Assembly (NCBI GenBank): GCA_020720965.1
Contig: DYNS01000029.1
Location: 1 to 14,158 of the forward strand
Reading direction: 5' to 3'
Length of the DNA: 14,158 nucleotides
From: Anaerolinea sp.
Lineage (GTDB): Bacteria > Chloroflexota > Anaerolineae > Anaerolineales > Villigracilaceae
The position numbers were made by a program, and so were the translations under genes. This document shows positions 8,101 to 13,508 of this stretch, piece by piece. A model generated the notes under the pieces. The model saw nothing but the letters and a program-made list of their open reading frames with translations. It was not told the DNA's origin and searched no databases. The first letter of the stretch is position 1, and each line of letters begins with the position of its first letter.

Positions 8101-9563
8101 TCGATAATCGAAGCGACCTGATTCGCCACCAAATTAAGAAGGCGCAACTCATCCTGCGAGGCGCGTTCCTGCCCGGCGCGATGATTGGAAAGTTGCAAAT
8201 AACCCAAGAAGCGCCCGCCCGAAACCAGGGGAACCAGAGTCGTATCTCGGATGGAAGCTGCCTGAGCAATTTTTCGCAGTTCCAGGTCGTTCCAAACCTC
8301 ATCCACACGCGCATCCAGGCTGCTAATCAACTCCGGTTTCAGGGCATATTTCTCGCCCGCGCCGCCGGGTCGAATCACCGTCCGGTACAGTTGCACCACG
8401 TTATCGGGTAGCCCGGCAAAAGGCAACTGCGCCTCCAGCGAGCGGCGCTGCTCGTCATACAGCAAAAACCCAAAAACATCCACGTCAAACAGGGGGAACA
8501 GCCCATCTACCAAGCGGGAGAATAAATCTTTCAGGTCGTGCAAAGCGCCCACCGACTGAGAAAGGTTGGTAAGCCCCAACAATTGCTGATTCCAACGCCG
8601 CTGAGTCTCGTACAGGCTGGCATTTCGCAGCGCAACCGCCGCCTGCCCCGCCACCAACTGCAAAATATTCAGGTCATCGGCGGTAAAACTATTGACGGGA
8701 ATAACCCCCACTTCCAAAGTCCCCACCAGCACACCGTAAGCGGTGAGGGGCAAACCGATGTAAGAACCCATCGGAGGAACCCGGCTGCCGACCGAGTCGT
8801 AACGCACACCCACAAAACTGCGGGTATCGGCAATAAACAATTCCTTGCGCTGCGCCATCAAAAACGCGGCATACTCCCCAAATTCGCTCACCTTCTCACG
8901 GGAAAGACGGCGCTCCGTACCAGCATCCACCAGGCGATACACCGCCGGGCTTTTTGCCGCATCACCCCACAATTTCAACTCCAAAAAGTCGGAGGCAACC
9001 AAACGCTCCAAATTTTGCAAAGCCGATTGAACCGTATCTTCCAAACTCAGACTGGAGGCAATCGCCTGCCCAAACTCTGTCACCGTCTGAATGGCGGACC
9101 CGGAAGCGCCCGCCGCACGGTCGGCATTTTGCGGGCTCAAGCCGTTTTCCGCCTGCCGAAGAGCAACCAACACCGCCGGAACAGTCCCCGGTACGCGGTA
9201 GGATACCGCATCGACCAATTTACCATTAATAGAAAAACGCGCCTGTCCTTCCGAGGCGCACATTTCAAAAAAGACTTCTCCGGGGCGAACCCTCCGCCCC
9301 AGCCGCTCGATATTCGGCGTTTCGCCTTCGATTAAGTCAAACCACTCCTGGGCAAACCCGTTAATATACCGAATCCGCCCGCCCTCTTCTACAATCAGAA
9401 TGCCCTCCTGGTGCTGAGAAATCTGCACAAAAGAGGGCGCAAATGGCTCGGCAACCGCCGGGCGAAACTTGGGCACGATGCGTAAAAGCGACCAGACTAA
9501 TAGAACAAACAATAGTCCGAACAGCAACAAGCCGAAGCCCAGGAGAATAGGTCCTTGTAGCAT
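2130..9563 (-). CDS. Giant membrane-anchored PAS / about 11 GAF / PAS sensor histidine kinase
   Basis: This is a 2477-residue kinase. One hydrophobic segment (about 6-29) anchors it with no room for a periplasmic sensor, so sensing is cytosolic. A PAS-like domain (43-138) follows. Then come about eleven GAF-like units, roughly at 165-317, 328-497, 503-667, 678-823, 838-1021, 1067-1226, 1232-1406, 1412-1571, 1585-1745, 1751-1911 and 1939-2103. Most end in a recurring QxAxxxxNAxLxE-like helix; the fourth is weakest. A short coiled segment (1915-1935, ERTAELEREQ) precedes the last GAF. A second PAS (2124-2238) leads to HisKA with SHELRTP (phospho-acceptor His2254) and an ATPase with the N box (NLVDN, 2371-2375), DSGIGI (2403-2408) and GTGLGLP (2433-2439), all intact. 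No bilin-type Cys-His motif is seen in the GAFs. Receiver genes lie on both sides. Ligands are unknown. The start is 18 nt after the upstream gene. Confidence 0.95.
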   Translation of the reverse strand: MLQGPILLGFGLLLFGLLFVLLVWSLLRIVPKFRPAVAEPFAPSFVQISQHQEGILIVEEGGRIRYINGFAQEWFDLIEGETPNIERLGRRVRPGEVFFEMCASEGQARFSINGKLVDAVSYRVPGTVPAVLVALRQAENGLSPQNADRAAGASGSAIQTVTEFGQAIASSLSLEDTVQSALQNLERLVASDFLELKLWGDAAKSPAVYRLVDAGTERRLSREKVSEFGEYAAFLMAQRKELFIADTRSFVGVRYDSVGSRVPPMGSYIGLPLTAYGVLVGTLEVGVIPVNSFTADDLNILQLVAGQAAVALRNASLYETQRRWNQQLLGLTNLSQSVGALHDLKDLFSRLVDGLFPLFDVDVFGFLLYDEQRRSLEAQLPFAGLPDNVVQLYRTVIRPGGAGEKYALKPELISSLDARVDEVWNDLELRKIAQAASIRDTTLVPLVSGGRFLGYLQLSNHRAGQERASQDELRLLNLVANQVASIIDNALLVHQARQRNQRAEALRRIASMVSSQATLDEILPYAMQELSQLLQAEVGALFLADDADGSMRARLPSVFGVSEDVKGAFARIYIKPSQYHLTVSATQRTFVSGDLQRSEMLPVFQPMVKRLGLQSAVVAPLSVRGSGIGELMLGSTKTEYFSNADIQFSLTIASQLAIAVENARRAGETDAFLRRRAENLPVLVRLVRSLNAVSNLRDLARVAYEESLAASGAKCGMVVFYEDERANQSLAYCGHSQMGEPQKPSFSGSLDGRDLFTLSFEPGSAEAPHPDVLSVLVAPIAYQGKALGFLELHAETAAVFDEVTQEVTRNLTAMAGVFARKILNSQQQQEESALFRRRAESFSQFFSTVQSLRADDSIHQALENLARGIQRATPFEVVLASLNDPETGILTRVAGVGLSPSAFAQLQAQRQSWTSVAQLLKPEFEVGSLYFLPADKSPILPADLSSITVLDAPADAPNAWNPEDMLLLPIYDGSNTPLGLISLDAPRDGLRPDNITFQTLEVFANQLALTISGAQNIIQFNQQIDLLNKEIERQKSLVSYSQRSLPILLQKDLEHTVSVTNLNQRARHIRAGLQLTEAISRQFDAPSALLTLGQQVLTSFDMSISIVARETPDGPRIANIIGSLPRNVNPEAMFGQRNPLRTCLQTGETILSVNLDEDQVWHDTPFLTALRAKSFICIPVVINEKPIAAVLAADSETMPVMFDEDRQVYLQISKQVSIILQNISLLNETRQRLHEVNLLLDFSRRLGGLNPREILSALLQSALRVIPSAHAGVVLQWEASSDALTPVSAANYVDDDSILEILYHAEEGLPGRVFSSRAPRRVDEINFAADYNLSAENLLKYRKATGGRFPVSSLLAPVQMGAQNMGMLILDNFNTPAAFRADDEAILLSLTQQVALSLENVHLVQATQQRAAQLQALNAVASTLTASLKRDELVASLLERFARVIPYDTAILWLRNANRMVVADARGYNDDEERKGLTVDVQDSLLLSEMLHEGKAISVGDVRMDTRFASLVDSKYLSWLGIPLIAKGQVIGVIATEKAEAYYYGEELVQISTTFASQAAVAIDNANLFEESLQRAAELDERSQRLALLNQFSSEMAGSLNASQVLRLTASHLMDALRADRALVMVVDKRNRASLVTSLPEETSRPAPARRSTAESPIIAQMRESLSVYTVEDVRADTRMRGIAEFLEDCTSLLLVPVMGSQALYVVAIQSSDFRRFLSTEMELARTVGNQASVALENADLYQSTLATASRLEILNQVSFEIGASLDLEDIYRSVHSAAAKLMPVDAFIIALLDEKNNEVNGAYLVDMGQRITGIRLPNGQGITGQVIVTGQPLLTLQSSDVEARGGVAIGEKGTPHSIIAVPMLSGGKVIGALSAQSYQYNAYGENDQQILSTLSNQVTVAIQNARSFEESQKLAATLEQRVVERTAELEREQRNTETLLRILTEVSASLDLDRALSRTLALLNEAIDAEQGTIMLLHAEDGTLHYRAGYGYLTDDAKESGAQQPNFRLKVGEGLAGWVVKHRQPVLVDDLYLDPRWVVSKGSQNHRSALVAPLIVGEDLIGAIMVFHRRVAHFTDDSLEMVRAIGSQVAISINNAQLYELIRDQAERLGSMLRQQQVQASRQTAILQAVADGVLVTDSGNQITFLNPSAERILGLEAEKLQNQPLENFSGLFGNNTAWAQTVKEWSQESAEARAGETYAEQISLETGQVVLVHLAPVTWRNEFLGTVSIFRDITHEVEVDRLKSEFVATVSHELRTPMTSIRGYVDILLMGAAGALNENQAHFLEIVKNNTERLNILVNDLLDVSRIEAGRVALSVQAVDVQELAAEVVQDTQRRAEEENKDIHISLNITPPLPRALADPERLRQIIDNLVDNAYNYTPAGGSIQISLHPVNGSVQVSVKDSGIGIAPEQQDRVFDRFFRGENPMVLATPGTGLGLPIVRQLVEMHHGKIWLNSAGIPGEGSTFSFTLPAYTFEE
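2133..2138 (-). promoter_or_regulatory. Shine-Dalgarno for the stand-alone receiver gene
   Basis: GAGGAG on the minus strand encodes the last two Glu codons of the kinase and lies 5 nt before the receiver ATG at 2127. It supports that start and tight co-translation with the kinase. Confidence 0.75.
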
Positions 9564-9581
9564 TTCGGCAAAGGCTCCGTT

Positions 9582-10481
9582 TTAGGGTTTTGCGCCGGCA
9601 TCCATGCGGCGCGCTTCGGCAGCCAATTCGGTAATTTCTCGAATATCGGCAAAGGATTGCTGAGAGGGAGAAACAAGCCCAATGGCAAGGGTCATCAACG
9701 GGTATTGTTCGTTTTGTCCCTCCGCGCCAGGGGCAAGGATGAAGCCTTGTTGCCTATCCATAAAGTTGTAGTGGGTTTGCACTTCATCGGCAAAGCGTTC
9801 TTTTAACTTCTGCCGAATCACCCCGCCCGCGCCCTCGGTGGTGATGATGATGAAGGTGTCGCCGCCGGCATGACCGAGAAAATCGCCGGGGGTGCCGAGT
9901 TCGTCCAACACTTCGCCCACCAGCATGGCAGTAAAGCGCAAAACGTCATCGCTGGCAACAAAGCCGTAAACGTCCTTAAACGGCTCAAAATTGTTCAGGC
10001 GCACATCCAGCAGCGCCCAACCCTTTTCTCGAATAATACGGCGGAGTTGCTCTTCAATCAGCCGCCCGGCAGGCAAGCCGGAGCGAGGGTCTGTAAGGCT
10101 TTCGCGCTCCGAGCGGCGAATAGCGCCCTGCACGCGCAGTTTTAGTTCTTCAATATCAAACGGTTTGGTAATGTAATCATCCGCGCCCAGTTCCAAGCCT
10201 TGCAACCGGTCGCTGCGCTCGTCTTTTTGGGTGAGGAAGATGACCGGGATATGGCTGGTGCGTGTGTTGGTACGCAGGGTGCGGCAGACTTCATAGCCGT
10301 CAATATCTGGCAGCATGATGTCTAATACAATGAGGTGCGGCAGAACGGAGCGGGTTTTTTCCAGCGCATCCGAGCCGCGCATCGCGGTATCCACATCGTA
10401 CCCCAGCCCGCTGAAATAGATTTTCAGCATGTTAGAGATGTCTACATCGTCTTCGACAATGAGCAGACGGGCTTTTCCCAT
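9582..10481 (-). CDS. Response regulator: receiver plus degenerate GGDEF domain
   Basis: The 299-residue protein has a receiver at 1-122 with Asp11/Asp12, phospho-acceptor Asp54 (IVLDIMLP), Thr84 and Lys106 (TKPFD). A diguanylate-cyclase-like domain runs from about 128 to 295: LTDPRSGLPAGR at the entry, DVRLNNF near 159, and the signature loop AGGDTF at 205-210. The active-site loop is GGDTF, not GGDEF, so the metal-binding/catalytic Glu is Thr and cyclase activity is doubtful; it may instead bind GTP or a partner. The ATG at 10481 is preferred over an in-frame TTG at 10490 because GGAGG at 10492-10496 is 10 nt from the ATG but almost abuts the TTG. It lies 16 nt after the acyl-reductase gene and 18 nt before the giant kinase, its probable phosphodonor. 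Confidence 0.92.
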   Translation of the reverse strand: MGKARLLIVEDDVDISNMLKIYFSGLGYDVDTAMRGSDALEKTRSVLPHLIVLDIMLPDIDGYEVCRTLRTNTRTSHIPVIFLTQKDERSDRLQGLELGADDYITKPFDIEELKLRVQGAIRRSERESLTDPRSGLPAGRLIEEQLRRIIREKGWALLDVRLNNFEPFKDVYGFVASDDVLRFTAMLVGEVLDELGTPGDFLGHAGGDTFIIITTEGAGGVIRQKLKERFADEVQTHYNFMDRQQGFILAPGAEGQNEQYPLMTLAIGLVSPSQQSFADIREITELAAEARRMDAGAKP

Positions 10482-10491
10482 AGATAGCAAG

Positions 10492-10496
10492 CCTCC
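10492..10496 (-). promoter_or_regulatory. Shine-Dalgarno deciding the receiver-GGDEF start
   Basis: GGAGG on the minus strand is 10 nt from the ATG at 10481 and only 1 nt from an in-frame TTG at 10490. Spacing favours the ATG, which makes the protein three residues shorter than the longest reading. Confidence 0.65.
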
Positions 10497-10497
10497 A

Positions 10498-11586
10498 TCA
10501 GAGAGTGTGCAGCGCTTTTTTGGCGTTTTTACGCACTGCTTCGATTTGTTGTTCGGTTACTTCGCGCTCAAAGGAGCGAAACCCACTGAGGCGAAAACCA
10601 TGTTTTTGGGCAATTGCGGTAATTTCGTCAACCCGTTGGCGGGTAATTTCTTTGCCAATGGTGTAGTCTTCAAACCTGCCTTCCAGCGCGAGAGCCATTG
10701 TCTCTGCCATGCAGGCGTAAGATTTTCCGGGAGGAAAGCCAAAATTGAAGTGAAAATCGACAGAGCCAGGCACATCCACCATGCCGCCATCGATGACTAA
10801 TATATCATTTCGCGCAGATGCCACCATTGCAGATACATCACGAGGGCGGGCTACGTCACAGATGACGGCGCCGGGTTTCAGGTGCTGAGGGTTTATCACG
10901 TCATGGACGGCGCTTGTGACGGTGAGAATGAGGTCGGCATGGCGCAGAACATCCATTTTGGCGCTGCTATGCAAAACGGCGGAGGAATGAGGTTGCAAAC
11001 GGCTTTGTAAAGCCTGCAATGCCTCTTCTCGCCTGCCTATTAAGTATAACTCACCTACCGATTCTGAGAGAAGTTCTGCACAGACTTTGCCAATGGCACC
11101 GGTTGCCCCCACAACGGCGGCAGTTGCATTCCGCAGGGAAATTCCCATGAGTGCGGCAGCCTGCGTTATCGCCTCGACAGCCAGCGAAACGGTGTAGGAA
11201 TCGCCGGTTGTAACGGGAACGGTGAGGGCGTTGGCAATGGTCTGACCGGCATCCCCCACAACCGAGGTGAAGGCTCCCAACCCCAAAATTTGCGCGCCCA
11301 GGTCTTCTGCCATTCTGCCGGTTTGAATAATTTTTTTGTACACAACCTGCTCTGGCAGTTCCATCATGCGCTTGGGAGTGTAAGGGCAGGCGATAAACCA
11401 GCCTCGAATGCTTTTACCAGTTGCCAGAGAGGTGATTCCGTCAATTTGGGAGATGTATACAGGCGGGAAGAAGGTGGAAAAAAAGTTGATTTGGTTTTCG
11501 GTGAGGAGCTTTCCGAGAAGAGGGTATTTGCGGCTTACGTCTCTTTTGGGGTCTATGGGGTGAATGATGAATGCGAATGTGTCCAT
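10498..11586 (-). CDS. Long-chain acyl-ACP (or acyl-CoA) reductase homologue, AAR family
   Basis: The 362-residue protein follows the layout of cyanobacterial acyl-ACP reductase (AAR), which reduces fatty acyl-ACP to fatty aldehyde with NADPH through a Cys thioester. I see the N-terminal block DVSRKYP (16-22), ITSLATGKSIRGWFI (51-65; compare TSATGKVIHGRYI in AAR as I recall it), GLGAFTSVV (102-110), a Rossmann motif VVGATGAIG (158-166) followed by LIGRREEAL, VIDGGMVDVPGSVDF (264-278), and SYACMAETMALALEG (289-303). Cys292 aligns with the catalytic Cys of the AAR motif FACFAEAM, and the length fits (about 340). The 60-residue stretch before the Rossmann fold argues against plain shikimate dehydrogenase. 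It starts 3 nt after the beta-helix gene. No aldehyde-deformylating oxygenase gene is in the window, so the aldehyde is probably used otherwise. Substrate is inferred. Confidence 0.82.
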   Translation of the reverse strand: MDTFAFIIHPIDPKRDVSRKYPLLGKLLTENQINFFSTFFPPVYISQIDGITSLATGKSIRGWFIACPYTPKRMMELPEQVVYKKIIQTGRMAEDLGAQILGLGAFTSVVGDAGQTIANALTVPVTTGDSYTVSLAVEAITQAAALMGISLRNATAAVVGATGAIGKVCAELLSESVGELYLIGRREEALQALQSRLQPHSSAVLHSSAKMDVLRHADLILTVTSAVHDVINPQHLKPGAVICDVARPRDVSAMVASARNDILVIDGGMVDVPGSVDFHFNFGFPPGKSYACMAETMALALEGRFEDYTIGKEITRQRVDEITAIAQKHGFRLSGFRSFEREVTEQQIEAVRKNAKKALHTL

Positions 11587-11589
11587 GTT

Positions 11590-12867
11590 CTACCAGGATT
11601 CTATCTCTTCCTCTTTGTCTTTAGGGTAACACTGCTTGTGAACTTCGGAGTTGCGCATTTTGTGGTGGTCGCTATCCTGGTATCTCACATCTTTATCCAC
11701 CACCCGGCGTTCTCTGGATGCCGCCAAAACCACATCCGATTCGATGGTGCGGGCGGGATAAACAATCATCCCTGCCCCAATGCGGCAGTTATGCCCCACT
11801 GCGCCACCCAAAACCGGGCGATTGGAAAGTTTAAGTTGTTCGTTACCGTCCAGCGCCTTAATGGGGGCGGGGATGAGGTTGTAATCGGTGAAGGTAGAGC
11901 CTGCGCCAATGAAGGTGTTTCGTCCGACAACGCACATTTGCAGGCAGGTGTTTTGGGCAACCATCGAGTTTTCCATGATGGTTGTCATAAACAGGGCAGC
12001 GCGAAAGGGGAGGAAAGTTCCGTCTCCGACCACCGAAAGCATCAGTTGGCAACCCTGCGAAATGTTCACATTGTCGCCAATGACGCAGTTTTCTATCACC
12101 GTACCGGCATTGATGGTTACACCGTCACCGATGGTGGTGGGACCGTGAATAACGGCGGAGGGGTCTATGGTACAGTTTTTGCCAATTTTCACCAGTTGAG
12201 AACATTCCAACAACTGCCTGCCCTCGTACAATGCGGTGGAAATGATGTTTAGTTTGAAACGAATGTCGGTTTTAAGCCGTTCTTCAAACCGGGCGCCGCG
12301 TGCAAAAATGCCAAAAACGCTATCGGCAATAAAAATGTGCGTCCAGCAATCAATTGCCATCATGGAACGCAGAGGGACGTAATACACCAGGTCACCCATC
12401 TGATTCGCCATGTAAGTAGGGACATGGTAGTAGCCTACTTCGCGGGCTTGCATGTCAATGACGAGGGGGTCTACATCTGCTTCGGGTCCGTTGGGGTAGT
12501 ACCACAAATCTGCCAGGTAGAGGTTGCCCGCCGGGGTGTAGGAAACGGAAAGGGGCAGGGCATGTTCACGAAAGGCGAGGTCGTCCAGCGAAAAAGCGGC
12601 GCGAACCGGTCTACCCCGCTTTTTTGCCTGATAAATAAATTCGTCTATGTATTCCTTGTCAAAGAAAAGGTTATCCCGATGCACCAGCATCGGTTCGCGC
12701 AGCAGGGGCAAAGGCTCCTTTGCGCTCAGTTCGCGCTCTTTGGTTACATAACGGGATAATAATTCCCGCTGTAAAAGCCACAGGGGTTTGTTCTGAATCC
12801 GCAGGTTGCGTGCGGTTTCGTTGAAGGGTGAAATCTTCTTGGTGACGGGCAAAACGATTCTTAGCAT
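11590..12867 (-). CDS. Left-handed beta-helix (hexapeptide-repeat) transferase-like protein
   Basis: The 425-residue protein has two parts. Residues about 1-205 are an alpha/beta region of uncertain fold (ETARNLRIQNKP near 17-28, RDNLFFDKEYIDEF near 64-77) that may be a degenerate nucleotidyltransferase-like domain; the glycine-rich GxGTRL-type motif is absent. Residues about 225-390 are hexapeptide repeats, [LIV]-G-x4 type: VKIGKNCTI, AVIHGPTTIGDGVTI, TVIENCVIGDNVNI, CVVGRNTFIGAGS and GGAVGHNCRIGAGMIV. This resembles the acetyl/acyltransferase half of GlmU-like enzymes. The tail after 390 is charged and has no recognisable motif. ATG 12867 is chosen because it lies 2 nt after the V4R stop; an in-frame ATG at 12906 would overlap that gene. 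Between a V4R protein and an acyl reductase, an acyl or sugar-acyl transfer step in lipid synthesis is plausible but unproven. Confidence 0.82.
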   Translation of the reverse strand: MLRIVLPVTKKISPFNETARNLRIQNKPLWLLQRELLSRYVTKERELSAKEPLPLLREPMLVHRDNLFFDKEYIDEFIYQAKKRGRPVRAAFSLDDLAFREHALPLSVSYTPAGNLYLADLWYYPNGPEADVDPLVIDMQAREVGYYHVPTYMANQMGDLVYYVPLRSMMAIDCWTHIFIADSVFGIFARGARFEERLKTDIRFKLNIISTALYEGRQLLECSQLVKIGKNCTIDPSAVIHGPTTIGDGVTINAGTVIENCVIGDNVNISQGCQLMLSVVGDGTFLPFRAALFMTTIMENSMVAQNTCLQMCVVGRNTFIGAGSTFTDYNLIPAPIKALDGNEQLKLSNRPVLGGAVGHNCRIGAGMIVYPARTIESDVVLAASRERRVVDKDVRYQDSDHHKMRNSEVHKQCYPKDKEEEIESW

Positions 12868-12869
12868 GG

Positions 12870-13508
12870 TTATCCCATCGGGGTTTTGTGGATGAGGAGG
12901 GTGCAAGATGAATCACCCGCTGCGATGCACTGCACCTCTTCCACCTGATACGTTCTTCCGTGACTGAGCCAATACAGCGCCTCTTGCAAAAAGCCAACCG
13001 CCATGTGACAGGCGACCTCGTCTGTTTCACGCCCCCCACATAGAGCACAGGCTTCCATCTTCCAGGCAAGAGCGGTTTTACGGTCTTCCAAAGTCACTTT
13101 CTGCCCGGTAAGCCGATTAAAAATGCCTGCCAGGGCAGACATTCCGTCATCGATTCGTTTTTTTAAGGGCGTAAATCGAAAGTCGGGGTTAAGCGCTCCC
13201 AGGCGGCGAGCGCCGTACTCTTGCAGCCCTTGCTGAAAACAGGCTCTGCCAATCCGCAAGGCAACGCCACGCCCGCCATGAGGTCCGTAGAAATCTCTCA
13301 GTGCGGCGTGCATTCTGCCCAGTTCCGAAAAGGTGATGGGCTGCAAGGGCTTGGTTTGTGTAAGAGGGGAAGGTAAGCCTACAGGCAAAGATGCCTGGTT
13401 CAGCATTGCGTTTACCCCGTTATAGCCAAGAATCTCTTCCATTGCTCGGAAAATTATTTTGCCAACCCGCGAGGAGTAGGCATAAGCCATAGCAGGGGTG
13501 TTGTTCAT
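12870..13508 (-). CDS. V4R (4-vinyl reductase / hydrocarbon-binding) domain protein
   Basis: The 212-residue protein carries a C-terminal V4R domain (about 145-210) with the expected AVGFLQEAL helix, YQVEEVQC strand and GDSSC end. In the phenol sensors DmpR/MopR this domain holds Zn with a Cys, then E-x2-C-x7-C. Here Glu191, Cys194 and Cys202 have exactly that spacing and Cys167 lies 24 residues before the Glu, so a zinc site is likely. Cys154 and Cys157 form an extra C-x2-C. The N-terminal 140 residues resemble the helical dimer part of V4R proteins. The ATG at 13508 overlaps the hydrolase stop (TGATG) with no clear Shine-Dalgarno, implying translational coupling; a longer in-frame reading from 13649 would overlap the hydrolase by 140 nt and is not favoured. 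No DNA-binding or AAA domain is attached. It may bind a small hydrophobic ligand or a pathway intermediate. Confidence 0.88.
   Translation of the reverse strand: MNNTPAMAYAYSSRVGKIIFRAMEEILGYNGVNAMLNQASLPVGLPSPLTQTKPLQPITFSELGRMHAALRDFYGPHGGRGVALRIGRACFQQGLQEYGARRLGALNPDFRFTPLKKRIDDGMSALAGIFNRLTGQKVTLEDRKTALAWKMEACALCGGRETDEVACHMAVGFLQEALYWLSHGRTYQVEEVQCIAAGDSSCTLLIHKTPMG

Noticed and set aside
7623..9335. Two long plus-strand frames (7623-8411 and 8538-9335) opposite the kinase 5' part
   Set aside because: They are antisense to clear GAF domains and show no motif. Their length reflects the base composition of this part of the kinase gene.
2130..9563. Phytochrome or cyanobacteriochrome-type GAF
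   Set aside because: Cysteines in the GAF array are scattered and none is followed by His in a bilin-attachment context. There is no PHY domain.
10482..10490. TTG start for the receiver-GGDEF protein
   Set aside because: The Shine-Dalgarno almost touches the TTG. The ATG at 10481 has workable spacing, and the receiver fold begins directly after it.
10498..11586. Shikimate/quinate dehydrogenase as the identity of the Rossmann protein
   Set aside because: The N-terminal 150 residues and the region around Cys292 match acyl-ACP reductase and not the shikimate-binding motifs.
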